NCBI GenBank assembly: GCA_963514095.1
Contig: OY741285.1
Coordinates: 14,249,407 to 14,313,406 of the forward strand
Direction: 5' to 3'
Source: Eutrigla gurnardus
Taxonomy: Eukaryota; Chordata; Actinopteri; Perciformes; Triglidae
DNA: 64,000 nt
Both the position numbers and the translations under genes were made by a program. This document shows positions 23,320-34,898 of the stretch, piece after piece (position 1 is the stretch's first letter; each line of letters begins with the position of its first letter). The notes beneath the pieces are model-generated. The model worked only from the letters and a program-made list of their open reading frames with translations, made no database searches and had not been told where the DNA came from.

Positions 23320-23538
23320 TCATAAGTGGTCTTTGTCAATATTTAATATCACGTCACCAGTTCGGGGCGTTGCAGAGTCACAGAGATGATTTTACATTTT
23401 ATGTCCATGAAAAAAGGATCCAATGGTATTGTTTTCCCTCTAAACATTGTATTTTGCAACAATTTCACAATCTGCTGTGTGACTGTGTCGACTCGTACTC
23501 TGGTTCCTTTGCTTCCTGCTGTCCTTCCTTCCTTCCTG

Positions 23539-23565
23539 CCCCCCCCCCCCCCCCCCCCCCCCCCC
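23539..23565 (+). repeat. Poly-C tract
   Basis: 27 consecutive C after CCTTCCTTCCTTCCTG. Homopolymer length is error-prone in sequencing. Confidence 0.95.
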
Positions 23566-23661
23566 GCTCACTGTTTACCCACTGTCACTGTTGTACTCAG
23601 ACAAAATAGGTTTACAGTTGATCACTGATATTTTGTGACAGAAACATAGATGGAGCCTCTG

Positions 23662-23704
23662 GGTGTGTGTGTGCGCGCGTGTGTGTGTGTGTGTGTTTGT
23701 GTGT
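23662..23704 (+). repeat. GT repeat with CGCGCG core
   Basis: GTGTGTGTGTGCGCGCGTGT followed by more GT: a continuous alternating purine-pyrimidine run including CG steps, the most Z-DNA-prone tract in the window. Confidence 0.9.
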
Positions 23705-23945
23705 TGCTGCAATAAAACAGATGCATCCCGTCTCCGGAGCAGCGGAGCCGCACGCTTTTGTTTGGGGGAATCAATCGCTCCTCTTAAAGGTCAACAATAA
23801 TTGCAAAAGCTGCGGAGGCATGAAGGCCTAATGAATGCTTAGAGAGCTTCATAACACATCACGGCTATTATACAGCAGCCCACTGCAGGCCAAGGGCCGC
23901 TTATCTGCCACTCCGCTGCTAAGTTCACACTGCGCTGTCATTGAG
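23705..23945. promoter_or_regulatory. Candidate conserved non-coding element
   Basis: A repeat-free block with CAACAATAATTGCAAAAGC, GGCCTAATGAATGCTTAGAG, TTCATAACACATCACGGC and CTATTATACAGCAGCCCAC. The SOX-like ACAAT and the TAAT cores are closely spaced. Enhancer function is an inference from composition. Confidence 0.4.
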
Positions 23946-24845
23946 TGGAAGAGATAATGGTAATTTTAACATTTACCGATGCCTCCTCTTCCTCTTCACT
24001 TTTCCCCCCCATGACATCACTATTAGCTCATTGTTTCAACCAGGAACAGGATGTTGTGCTGCAGGTCCAAGCTGTTTTAAAGCATGAGTCACATTCCTCA
24101 TTCATTTCAATGCAATCCAACGTGGAAGTTGGCTGGCGGATAGAGCAGAGTCATCTGCAAACAGGTTGATCCTAGCTCAAACTTTTGCAGTCCGACGTCA
24201 CGACGACACACCCGACGTCCATCTGAAAGCGTCGTGGCTGTAACTGATGCAGCTTTCTGATGGTTCATGTGTTCCCAGTGCAAAAATAAACACAACAGAG
24301 TGTTCTTGACCTCTTATAAGGCGTCCCAGGAGAGGATGACAGGGTTGGTTGATTGTGAATGATGACTGTTCTCTCTCTAAGGCTAAGTAGTGCTGTGTTG
24401 TTAACGCTGCAAAGGTCGAGAGGATGGTCGACACACTGTCCAACGTCAAGAGCACCACTTTTCATTTCTCGTTTTCTACCGCCGACGTTGTTGTCGACTC
24501 GCCAGGAACAGGACCCTCCACCCTGTATTTGTAGTCACTTAGAGGGGAAGCTCCCAAAACAGCCGGTCGTACCATCTTACCATCAAGTCTCAGCTCAGAC
24601 GTCAAAGGGCCCATGCCCCGCCCCCCCATAAGTGGGCTGGATGTGTGTTTCCACTCAGCCACAATAGCCGAGTTAAGATTGCCACAAGCAGACACGGCAA
24701 TAACTCTGCTGTGTTGCCATGGCAACACGCAACCACACACGTTGAATGTGCACACATGCCACACAGGAATTATGACAAATTATGCACAAGACAATGCAAG
24801 GGTGCATATAATCAACACACACACACACGTCAATCATCCACTTAT
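23946..24845. other. No gene; unique non-coding DNA
   Basis: Short chance frames only. A brief CA run occurs at about 24815-24828. Confidence 0.55.

Positions 24846-24891
<46 letters not shown>
24846..24891 (+). repeat. (CA)n microsatellite
   Basis: About 23 pure units. Confidence 0.97.
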
Positions 24892-24892
<1 letters not shown>

Positions 24893-25009
24893 CCACACAC
24901 CTAATTCTGTCCACATGAATACACGGCTGGCAGCGAGTGCACCACGATGAATAGACGGGGAACACAGGCGTACGATTAAAGCGGGGGAGTGTTTGAGTAC
25001 TGCTGTTCA

Positions 25010-25043
25010 GTGTGTGTGTGTGTGTGGGTGTGTGAGTGTGTGT
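25010..25043 (+). repeat. (GT)n microsatellite, interrupted
   Basis: GT units with GGGT and GAGT interruptions. Confidence 0.9.
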
Positions 25044-26171
25044 CCAAGTACATTACAGCGTGTAAATGTATTATAAGTTTCCCTCCAGTGTGTGCCAGCA
25101 CAGCCATTCACTGCATTGTGTGCCAGTTTGAGCCGTTTCTGAGCAGCGTGGAGGGAAATAAACGGCTCTGGTGTCACCGAGGAAGCTCCGCCTCCGAAGG
25201 GAGACGCCACTTCTGCTTCTGATCTCGCTCTTAATGTTCGTGTAAGGAGAAGCTTTGGAAAACGATTAGCGTTCTCACGGAAAACCTGCTCAGGATTTAA
25301 AAATAAAGACGATAAAGCGATGTTGGGGGAGCGTTGCTTCAGGTCCAAATATATAATCCAGGTTGAGTAATAGCTCAGAGTTTTAGGGTTTAAACACAGT
25401 GGTTTCTGTAAAGGAGTTCAGCATTCAGAGGTTTTAACTGAAGTTTCTGGCTCTTTGGAAGTTAAACATGCAATATGCAGGAAACACTAGACACCCAGGT
25501 AGAAGGAGAATAAATATTGATGCCTTCCTGAAAACCCCAAAATATTTTTTGTGTCTGAAATGGTGTTAAATGTGCCAACAAGGCTTCCCATCGGATTCAA
25601 AGGTTTTTATACAGACAGGATTTTTTTATATCTTTGCATCCCTCGATAAATCATGTTGTCGTCGATGTTTTTATGAATAAAATCAGGCTATGAATGATGT
25701 ATGAACAAACTCCTCTGTAAAAACCTTCAGAATATAGAGAGGAATGGAACGTTAAAATGTTAGTCACTGAAAATGTCTTGTTCAGTCTGAGAAAAAAAAA
25801 ACGAATTGGGAGAGAACGGCCTTTAAAATATATGGATTATAAAATGATGGACATTGTAGAAAACACTGCAGGGGGATTGGGTAGATCATTTAGATTTCTC
25901 CATGAAACTTCCCCAGTTGGTTCCTCGCATTCAGTTTTCTGAAATGTGATTTTTCAACATGAAGCAACATAGTAATAAAAGAGCTAAAATTACAATGTAT
26001 AAAAAGATAAACTGAGATTAAATCCTGATCCAGGAAGTCCAATTTGAGTAACTTTTCTTTTTCGTATGTGTTTACATATTTATTTTGTTTAACGCACTTC
26101 CTGCCTCTAGTGGCTCCTCCTCCTCCTGCAACACAAATTTAGACATCCACTTTGATCTGCTAATGAATCTC

Positions 26172-26175
<4 letters not shown>
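25044..26175. other. No gene; AT-rich non-coding DNA
   Basis: No supportable gene. A poly-A run (25792-25801) and chance frames only. Confidence 0.55.
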
Positions 26176-26250
<75 letters not shown>

Positions 26251-26260
26251 TGAGAGAGAG
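26176..26260 (+). repeat. Compound (GT)n(GA)n microsatellite
   Basis: About 32 pure TG units (26176-26240) followed by GAGAGAGAGAGTGAGAGAGA. Confidence 0.97.
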
Positions 26261-26405
26261 CATTTTTCTGCCAGCGTCAGCAAAGCCGGTCAATGCTAAT
26301 GGACAACAACATCACGCTTAAATGTGATTGGATAAGGGGTGAGGCAAAAAAGTGTGTGTGTGTATCTACTTAAGGCCTGTCTAGCACCAACTCTCCCTTG
26401 ACATG

Positions 26406-26406
<1 letters not shown>

Positions 26407-26441
<35 letters not shown>
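26407..26441 (+). repeat. (CA)n microsatellite
   Basis: About 17 pure units. Confidence 0.97.
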
Positions 26442-26444
<3 letters not shown>

Positions 26445-28130
26445 CTGAATGCTTGATGAGCATGGTGGGAGGCTGCAGACGGAGTGCTGTTGGTATATTA
26501 AATCCCGGCTCCAGAATCAGGAGCACGCCGCCTCCCCTCACCAATAAAAAGCCGTGGATGTGGAACATTCGGAGACCGGCGGAGACGCGAGAGCTTTGAG
26601 CCAAACAGCTGCTCTGGCGAGGAGGAACCGGAGGGCCGACTCTCACCACTGGAATCAGATAAATAAGAGAAAGCAGGGATGATTGGTGAGCTGCTGCTCC
26701 CAGCATGCAACAGAGAGAGGAGCGACACCCGACCGCCTTTCTTCTTATTAATCTGTCGATCGATCTTTCTGTGTAAAATGTACGGCCGTTTCATCGTGAA
26801 GTCATTTCTTAATGATTTTCATGCTGATGAGTTTCAGTTAAATGTAACGCGAGTTTTAAAGTGATGATGATTTCTGTGATTTTTTTTGTGTGGCTTTGAA
26901 TGAGAACAGTAAAATGTCAGAAAACAGTGAAGAGAAAGCCGAAGATCACATGGTCATGTGATGTTTGTCAGTCTGAAAGCGTAGGAAGGTCACAGTCCGT
27001 CAGATGGAAGAGAAAATGATTATAAATGATCATCACTTAGATTTTCAGTTGTTCTCTTGTTCAGTAAAACTATAAGAAATTACATTTTCACTCAGCAGGA
27101 AAGTCATATTAATGTTTTCCTAAACACAGCACGCCCCGTTGTTTCCTCATGACTCCATCATCAAGCTTTTGGCAGGAAACATACATTGAATATTGAAGTG
27201 AATATTAAATATGTATTTGGCCCCAAGGCTGCCGGTCTGCTGCTGCGGATCCAAACAGTCTTCTTCTGCTTCTCTTCGTCGAGTCGTGTAAAAGTGCCGC
27301 GTTATCGCCGCCACTATCTGTGTTTACAGCCGCGGAGAGCGATAGGAGCGCGCTCGGCGTGACCCCCGCGGCGCCCCGGGGGTCGGCTGCGCGGCGATCC
27401 GTCACGTCACCTCAATTAACCCTCCGCCAATGAAAGTAGCGATATGTCTTCTTGAGAGGGAAAGGCTGAGCACCCTGAGTGGGAGGTTATGGGAACTGAA
27501 TGTGGCGTTTATTAATGATGAGGGAGGAGGGGAGAGAGGGGGAAGGAACGATGAATGGAAAAAGGAGGTAAGGATGGAGGAGAGAAGGGTGGGGGGTCGA
27601 CGTGAGTGGAATCTCAGAGTGGAGCGTTTTATATTTTCCTCTGTTGATGTGAACGACGGAGGCGTTGGTTTTCATATTTGCTCACAAATGCTGCAAAGAT
27701 CATTAGGAAAATAGAAAAATCCCCTCCGAGTGAGCGTAAAGCTTCAGAGGAGGACGTCTGTGAAAGCGTAATCATATTGTCGGCTGGGTTATCTTCCTTT
27801 TTTTTTGTGTCAGTCAATTTTATTTAAAAGCGTTTCTATCCGGCGTTTCTCTAAATGGCAGCGGCTCCGGTTTCCTCGGAGGACGGCGGCCTTTAATGCA
27901 GTTTTAATAGCGTTGGTGCAGACATCTGTCAGAGGCCTTCAAAGGAATGTAAATCAGCGCCTCGGTAGAGGACTGTAGGGGGCGTCGGCCTCAAATCAAG
28001 GCTCACGTAGCAGCAGGAGGGCAAGTTCACGAGGTTAACGCCACACGTTGCCGTGAGTCATGCAAATGATTATTCTGTTGGTGCATCATTCATTCTGGGA
28101 AAGAGGCAGGTACAGCAAACCAAGGTGATG
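26442..28130. other. No gene; unique non-coding DNA
   Basis: A CpG-rich patch at about 27290-27410 (GCGCGCTCGGCG, CCCCGCGGCGCCCCGGGGG) is the nearest thing to a CpG-island-like segment here, but it is short and no start codon or exon follows it convincingly. A purine-rich stretch lies at 27520-27600. Confidence 0.45.
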
Positions 28131-28154
28131 CTTCTTCTTCTTCTTCTTCTTCTT
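28131..28154 (+). repeat. (CTT)n trinucleotide repeat
   Basis: Eight pure CTT units. Confidence 0.95.
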
Positions 28155-28256
28155 AAACCAACGAACCCAGAAACATTCAGTTTGGAAAGCAGAGTCGTCA
28201 CGTGAGAGGATGGCAATAGACAACATCATTCAACAAGAACTTGTACCAACATATAA

Positions 28257-28810
28257 AGGGATACTTCACCCGTCTGCATGAAGCTTTGTGTGGTTAGAAA
28301 CCCGGTAGTATGTTTGAATGGTCGTGTATCATTTCCTCATTTCCCCAGAGACGGAGATCTCCGTGTTTTATTCTGAAAAAGAGCCTCTGATGACGCAAAT
28401 ATCGCCATGTTGCATCATGGGAGGCTCTTTGGTTAGAGGGGGTGAGACGACAACACTAGTTCCTCATGTCTTCAACCCACCTATAGGGGGCAGCACCCAC
28501 TGAGACTACAGACCTGTTACAGACCAGTGGTGGGATCTCACTTGCAGAAACTAAAAGCAACATCCGCCATCTTGCTTGGAACATTGTGCCTGCGGAGCTG
28601 TGCATTGTGGGAGTTGTTGTTTTCCATCCACATACACAAAGAAGACACTGTCTGCCTTTTCTCGGTCAAGAAGGCACCAACTTATGTATTTTACATTTCC
28701 ACTACATGTATGACCCACTTTCAACATAGATTCATGTTTCCACCGGTGAAGTATTCGGGTTTCTTCAACAACTCGACACATTCACCCAGAACCTTATTCT
28801 TTACCCCAAT
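28257..28810 (+). repeat. Teleost dispersed repeat, several hundred bp
   Basis: It opens AAGGGATACTTCACCCGTCT, then GAAGCTTTGTGTGGTTAGAA and CCCGGTAGTATGTTTGAATG. Later come TGTTGCATCATGGGAGGCTC and CTATAGGGGGCAGCACCCAC, then GACCAGTGGTGGGATC. From memory the first 250 bp match a high-copy percomorph repeat. The part after about 28525 may be a second inserted repeat. Open frames in it show no transposase or polymerase motifs. Confidence 0.6.
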
Positions 28811-29839
28811 TTAAACGTTCGGAAACTGTATTAATCCTACTTTATTATAATGACCCTTCATTTATTCATGCTGACACTATTAATGATGACATGCTTTCCT
28901 TTATGGATCCTCATCATTGGGTAAATGACTGATGCTTATTTCTGTTTCTCATAAACAACCCGCTGACCTTCCTCATGTTCACACCGATCAGTTAAACCGT
29001 TATCTGGGAGCGTCTACTAAATTAACGTCTAAATTATTATTATGTGTGTTTTTGGTCCAACATCTCTGTTCTCAGCTTCTCAGTCTGGACGATGACTGAA
29101 TGAACGTGATGTTTTCAGCCTGATTCACTCGGACTCGGAGCGGAGGACTAGATTCTGGACTTATTCTCTGCTTATTCAGGCCGTCGCTGCGTATTCAGTC
29201 CGACGGGATGATTGACAGGCGATCCTGAGCGACGTCTAGGATCCCGCCTGTCAAACTTCCTTCCAAGATGGTGATAAATATTATGTTTGGCTGCCGGATG
29301 AACGTCAGGCGGGACGTCGTATCAGAGTCGGCCTCCTACACAAGCGGGGTCTAGTGTTAAACCTCCGTCGTCATTCAGGACGTTCCTCTCCGCTCTAATG
29401 AGCGGCCGGACGTCTCCAGATGTGAGCGGCAGAACGGCGTTTGTAGTGGTTGGTTGTGATGTGGAAGTGCGTCCGGCGAGTCTCTGAATGAGAAGGAGCC
29501 TTTTCTTTTCCTCGAGGTCGGCCGTCTGAAACTCACTACAAAGCTTCCTTCTTTCTCCGCTGGAATCACAGCCGGACAGATAACGCAGCTAATGGCTCTT
29601 CCAAAAGAAATCCCTCCGACTCTAATGGAACTTCTCTCTTTTGAAACAGAGAGTGAAATAGAACTTTTTCCTTTTTCTGACGGCGGGGGAAAAAAGACGA
29701 TGGTAACCACTCGTGACATTTTCTGTGGGGGTCACCCTGAAATAAGATATGAACTCGTTTCTTCTTCTTTTTATTACGGCGGACCACTGATGTAGATTCC
29801 TCTCAGAATTATATTTAGTAGAAGCAGTTCTACACCTGA
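28811..29839. other. No gene; unique non-coding DNA
   Basis: Nothing supportable. Frames at 29375-29795 on both strands overlap each other and show no domain. Confidence 0.5.

Positions 29840-29872
<33 letters not shown>
29840..29872 (+). repeat. (TCTA)n tetranucleotide microsatellite
   Basis: About eight pure TATC units. Confidence 0.96.
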
Positions 29873-30825
29873 AACACATTTTTTAGTTTTTATTGTTTTT
29901 TTAAACGTCCTTATTTCCTTGTGATGCCTCCGTGGCTCCCCAGCGTCTGTCAGGCGTCATGGCGGGATCCGGCCCTCCTACAGGCGGGGTCCTGGTCCCC
30001 GTCACATTATAGTCCCAGCGGGACGGATGAAGGACAGCAGGCTGAGTCAGGACTAGAAGCCGGATCAGACCCGGGACCACCTGAGCAGAGTAAAGCCGTG
30101 TGAGGGTAACGGAGGGGGGCGGCGGCTACTTACATTTCTTTAAGACCAAACAGCGACGTCGTCATAGCCGGCGGATTGTGAAATTGGTCCGTGTGAGAGG
30201 AGGAGGTGGGGATGTCTATGTGATTCACGCCACTTCCTGTCTGCTGCATACAAGCTGAACTCAAACAGGAAGTGGGTTTGAAGTAATTTCCAGTAGTTGT
30301 CTTTTATCGTGCGTAAAGAGTAAAACTCATCAGGTGGAAATAAGTTATTTCCCTCTGTGGATGGAGACGCTGTGATGGGGCTTTCTTATATCCTTCCTAT
30401 AAAAGTTACTTATTAATTCTCCTGTTCGTCATTTTAAATGAGGGTTTTTATCGAGGATGGATTGTCTCTATAAGTGAGATGAAAGACGGGGATATTTCAC
30501 ACATGAATGATACATTTTATATGTAATAAAGTAAAACTCCATACAAATGTATAATATTTCAGTTTTGGACTCCTGGTTGAACAAAGTGAGACGTTAAAGG
30601 ACTTGAACTTGGAATGTTTGATGGACATTTCTGATAACAGAATATCTCCTTTTATTTTAATGACAGATTCATTGACTGTAAAATGAAGTTGCAACCAGAG
30701 AATCGTCCTGACAGACGTCAACACGTCTGATTCTCCTCGATGCTCGACGGCGGCGTCTCCTCCGCGATCACATAGACGGCAGACGAGACAGTGTCAAAAT
30801 TCATTGTGTGTGACACGTGCAACGA
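29873..30825. other. No gene; unique non-coding DNA
   Basis: No exon, RNA gene or tandem array seen. Confidence 0.55.
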
Positions 30826-30842
30826 CACACACACACACACAC
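30826..30842 (+). repeat. Short (CA)n tract
   Basis: About eight CA units. Confidence 0.9.
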
Positions 30843-30950
30843 GTGGTCCGTCCTCTCCCCGTCTGTCCTCGGAAGGAGACGATTTACGAGCAGGTTTAGT
30901 GTCTCAGGCCAACGGATCATGAAGGCTAACGCTCTGTCAGGACACAGCTA

Positions 30951-30975
30951 CACACACACACACACACACACACAC
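30951..30975 (+). repeat. (CA)n microsatellite
   Basis: About 12 pure units. Confidence 0.94.
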
Positions 30976-31058
30976 GACAAAATCCAGTAAATGTTATGCT
31001 GCTACAAATCCACCTACGTACGCTGCCATTGGAATGAGTATGATCGACTTCTGCATTC

Positions 31059-31065
31059 ACACACA

Positions 31066-31115
<50 letters not shown>
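31059..31115 (+). repeat. (CA)n microsatellite
   Basis: About 28 units with one CTCA interruption near the 5' end. A GT tract follows at 31233 and another CA tract at 31340. Confidence 0.97.
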
Positions 31116-31116
<1 letters not shown>

Positions 31117-31229
31117 CGAGCTACTTGTGGAGGAAGACGAGGAGGGTTTATTTGACTCTGGAGGGCTGTTTGATAGAAGTCATTATCTGATTCCTGCTCA
31201 AACCTGATAGAACTGGATATTATAGCTCT

Positions 31230-31232
<3 letters not shown>

Positions 31233-31261
<29 letters not shown>
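31233..31261 (+). repeat. (GT)n microsatellite
   Basis: About 14 pure units lying between two CA tracts, allowing alternative hairpins with either neighbour. Confidence 0.96.
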
Positions 31262-31337
31262 TCATCTGGCCATGCACTGCCTTGTTTGTTTGTCAGTTCT
31301 GCTGTGTATCTGTATGTGCAGACTCTTGCAGTGAGCT

Positions 31338-31339
<2 letters not shown>

Positions 31340-31381
<42 letters not shown>
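31340..31381 (+). repeat. (CA)n microsatellite
   Basis: About 21 pure units. Confidence 0.97.
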
Positions 31382-31383
<2 letters not shown>

Positions 31384-31825
31384 CCTCCTGCAGCTAGTCA
31401 TTTTAACACCGTGCAGGTTTGGGGGTTTTGTACCCAGATATAGTGACGTTGGGCTTTAAAGCGCTGACTGTGAGCTGAGAGGAAATCCTTTTGATTTCGG
31501 GCGCCGTGACAAAATGACCGACTCCCCTTCAAAGTGCGTCTGCACGGCGTTGAGGAGCTGTGGAACACCTTCAGTCTGTTCACTAACAGCAGCACAGAGG
31601 TCGGTATCTGTGGCCTCCACGCAGACCAGCGTGCTGGATCTGGTCTCGGCGAGTCCGCAGCGACTCACCTTCTCAACAGTTGTGAGGAGAAACACTTCTA
31701 CTCCAACTGTGTATTAATGTCAGGACATCACTGATTTATGAAACATTCACAGAGACGGCATCTGAAAGTTGATCCCGGTCGTCATGGTGACAGCTGATCT
31801 CATGGAAGTGAAGTGAAGTTTGTTG

Positions 31826-31862
31826 GCGGCTGTAGTTCAGTGGGGCGGGTCGTCATTTAACC
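31826..31862 (+). repeat. tRNA-derived SINE head fragment (truncated)
   Basis: GGCGGCTGTAGTTCAGTGGG then GCGGGTCGTCATTTAACC. From memory this resembles the 5' tRNA-like head of a teleost SINE that reads GGCGGCTGTGGCTCAGTGG followed by GAGCGGGTCGTC. The B box and body are missing; the sequence passes into a CT-rich tract at 31863. Confidence 0.5.
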
Positions 31863-31930
31863 TCTATCCCCCCCTCTCGCTCTGTCTCTCTCTCCCTCCC
31901 CCCTCCATCATGCTCTCTCTGTCCCTCCCC
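31863..31930 (+). repeat. CT-rich polypyrimidine tract
   Basis: An imperfect CT/CCC run (CTCTGTCTCTCTCTCCCTCC and similar), directly after the SINE-like fragment. Confidence 0.85.
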
Positions 31931-33108
31931 TCTGAACCGAGGTGATCTGGGTTCAGGGTGCCGTGACATGATCCCTGTTGTGCACCAGTCTCTCTCAGAA
32001 TCCTGCAGCAGCGAGCAGGTCGTCTCCGAGCGGCTCTGACACGTTTGTAAAAAGATGAGATGAGTTTCTAAATGATGAACTCGTACTCGCCGAGCAACAC
32101 GGGGAGACTGTAATGTAAAAAACTCCCATGATTCCTTTCTCATTTCGAGCGGTTTCAGTAGCACCATCTGTAAGAGTCGTGTCATCTGTATTCCTAAACA
32201 GCTCCGGCTCCACGAGTCTGGTTTGCATATTAATAAACGTCCTTATTATCCTCGACAAAGGCCTCTTTGAGTCTGTCAGCACAGCTTCATCACTGCCGGA
32301 GCTCCAGCCGGCTCCGGCTCCTTCTGACGGATGATCATTACAGGAAGCTGCGTGTTTATCTTCTGGCTGGCGGACGAGCGAGGAAGTGTGTCGGTGATTC
32401 GTTCTCCTGCCGTCTCTGTTGTGTGAGACTTTCAGGGCTTCTTACTGGAAAATGTTTTTCATATTATTTACATCTTCTCACTGCAACGAGCCAAATACTT
32501 CAGCTTCAGAGCTACAAAGCTTCAACCTGTGCTCTTATAGCGCCACCTCACCACGAGTCAGAGACGGCGTTTCATGACACGCTTGTTACGTGGTGTCTTT
32601 TCACAATAAAGTTCACAGGAAGTGAGGTTTAGGAGGAGAGCGCGGTGATGTTAACGTTGCTGATTGTGAAAGCTAAAAACGCATAAATCACACCAGTTGC
32701 TCTCACAGGAACTGGAACAGGAAGTGATGTCACAGAGAACTCTCTTTGTGCCATTCTTGTAAGTTTTGTCTCTATTACGACCGTAGATTCATGCTTCAGT
32801 GACTCCTCCGAATGTCTGAATGTATCTAACGTATGAGATATTTTCTATGAATGACCTTCTGTTTTATTACTGTACTGTGAAGGCAGAACGTGTGAAATAA
32901 CTAAATGTCACGGCGGCGAGCGGAATAAATTTGTTTTGTCCTGCAGAAAAAAACCCAAAAAACTAGAAAACCTTTAAATACGCTGCAGAATAACTATCAG
33001 GTGGCTCGTCAGCCGTGTGACTGAAGATTGTGCGTCGGCAGCAGTGGAAGAGTTCACATGGAGGTCGTATCGTTGCTCACCTGAGATAAGGTGTTGCCCA
33101 CATGTGTC
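31931..33108. other. No gene; unique non-coding DNA
   Basis: No supportable gene. The short block at 32195-32260 with GGTTTGCATATTAATAAACG (POU-octamer-like and TAAT cores) is a weak regulatory candidate. Confidence 0.5.
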
Positions 33109-33128
33109 GGGGGGGGGGGGGGGGGGGG
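33109..33128 (+). repeat. Poly-G tract
   Basis: 20 consecutive G. Prone to length error and G-quadruplex formation. Confidence 0.95.
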
Positions 33129-33781
33129 CTGGTCGTCAGTTGATAAGAGGAGCAGAGGTGCAGCGTCGCCTCCTCTTATCGACGCTCCCTCCTGCTGCTG
33201 CCTCACCAATCAGCTGATAACGTTCTCTCCTCCACCGTCACACAGCTCCGTTTTCCTCGGCAGCTTGGAAACTTGCTCTTCGTTAAGTGTATTTGGATCA
33301 CGTTGACTAAATACGACCAAATCAGCGGTGTGTTCAGGGACTCGAGAAACCTGCCTTGAATGCAGTTTGTGACGTGGATGAGTCGTGGATGAGTCGTGAG
33401 AGGAAGCTGGGAATCGTTCGTTATTTAACCAGTTAAAACGTTCTGACTGCTGGCAGAACAGGCGGAGGAATATTTACACCCGGTAAAGTAGTGCCGCTAA
33501 GCATCTGTTGATCCAAATGAGCTGCAGATGTGTTGTGAATCTGTTCTCAATCTCCTCAGCATCGACTGTAAAACAAGTTCCTCATGATCCTCCATCTTTT
33601 CTTATTCCTCATCTTCATGGAGGATCCTCCTCTTCATCTTCTTTCAGAAATGTTTTCACCCGAAACGCAGTGAACCAAGAAATGATTGATCAGATAATCC
33701 ATACACGATTCATTTCTAGACATTTTGACAATCTAGCGAAACTATCATAGATCCAGCCTCTCAAACAGTAAGAACATGCTG

Positions 33782-33783
<2 letters not shown>
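33129..33783. other. No gene; unique non-coding DNA
   Basis: Chance frames only. Confidence 0.55.

Positions 33784-33819
<36 letters not shown>
33784..33819 (+). repeat. (GT)n microsatellite
   Basis: About 18 pure units. Confidence 0.97.
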
Positions 33820-33823
<4 letters not shown>

Positions 33824-33907
33824 TAAAAATACACTCATACACACTTCTGACTCCTGTAAGAAACACTTAAGTATCATCAGTTATGTCTTCAAAGACGAGA
33901 AGAGGCC

Positions 33908-33931
33908 GTGTGTGTGTGTGTGTGTGTGTGT
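33908..33931 (+). repeat. (GT)n microsatellite
   Basis: About 12 pure units. Confidence 0.95.
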
Positions 33932-34030
33932 ACCTTGGCTGCCTTTCATCTTTGATCAAGAACTAAATAAGTCCTCCAGCTCTAATCCTGTCAAACCCCT
34001 GAAACTCACACACTCGAGGCCCTCGTACCT

Positions 34031-34032
<2 letters not shown>

Positions 34033-34066
<34 letters not shown>
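34033..34066 (+). repeat. (GT)n microsatellite
   Basis: About 17 pure units; a complementary CA tract follows at 34189. Confidence 0.97.
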
Positions 34067-34186
34067 AGACGTTGTGGGAGATGAAGACAAAGGAAGCAAA
34101 AACAGTTTTTTCAAATAAGCAAATAAACAGAATTTTTACATCAACCTCTCTCTTGACATTTAGGCTGAACAGCCTTCACTACTGTT

Positions 34187-34188
<2 letters not shown>

Positions 34189-34236
<48 letters not shown>
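34189..34236 (+). repeat. (CA)n microsatellite
   Basis: About 24 pure units. Confidence 0.97.
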
Positions 34237-34239
<3 letters not shown>

Positions 34240-34339
34240 GGATGTCAGTTTATTCCTGTTGCAGAATCATTTTTTTACAGTTAACGAAATCAGTATTTGA
34301 TGATTAGAAATCATTGATCATAGATCAGCTTCTGGTTAA

Positions 34340-34362
34340 TTATATATATATATATATATATA
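34340..34362 (+). repeat. (TA)n microsatellite
   Basis: About 11 pure TA units, 100 bp after a CA tract. Confidence 0.95.
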
Positions 34363-34898
34363 AATAAAAAAACTCCTCTGGTTCGTAGAATAAATCTGAA
34401 CTTCCATCCAGATGTTTTCCTCCCAGTGGACAGCCACATGGGACACCTGAACGCTCTCTCATTACGATCAGTGATCGCCCTTCAGCGGCCCTCAGGGATC
34501 AATAGACTTCATGGTGTCTCATGTGCAGCTTCAGTGCCATCAGCTGACCTTTACCATTAAATCTATTTACATTCATAGTGTTGAGTGTTAAATCATCGAA
34601 TCATTGTTTTGTAAAACACGCAGCGTGTTCAGGTTTAACCTGGAATGTGAAAAAGCGCTCGTTGATCTCATTATATGAAGAAAACGAGTTTCCGACATAA
34701 TGAACCTGAGATGAAGAGACGAAGACTTCATCACGCAGGATAACGAGATAATTACCTCCGGTAGAAGGTGGGAGATGGAGAAACAAATGAGTCATTCACC
34801 CGTAGAATCAATCTGTCTAATGTTTACACGCTGATCACATGATCACGTCCGTCCGCTGTGGGTTTGGGAGAAAATTACAACAATACAAGACTTTTTAT

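Noticed and set aside
22431..23389. GPAVLLQVS repeat protein and its minus-strand counterpart
   Set aside because: Both strands are open because the repeat unit is 27 bp; no start, signal or flanking coding sequence.
27290..27410. CpG-rich patch as a promoter CpG island
   Set aside because: Only about 120 bp, with no TATA/initiator arrangement and no following exon that I can support.
27961..27990. TGTAGGGGGCGTC as a fifth CTCF site, and CTATAGGGGGCAGCAC at 28481
   Set aside because: Two or more core mismatches each, so below the quality of the four reported.
28527..28814. 95-residue frame that could be part of a transposable-element protein
   Set aside because: It lies in a dispersed repeat but shows no transposase, reverse transcriptase or integrase motif.
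31456..31734. Possible exon: open frames on both strands plus AAG-GTGAGT (a good donor) on the minus strand near 31670
   Set aside because: The peptides are not recognisable, there is no convincing acceptor, the frames begin at GTG rather than ATG, and one donor-like word is expected by chance in 64 kb. A protein or RNA-seq match would reopen it.
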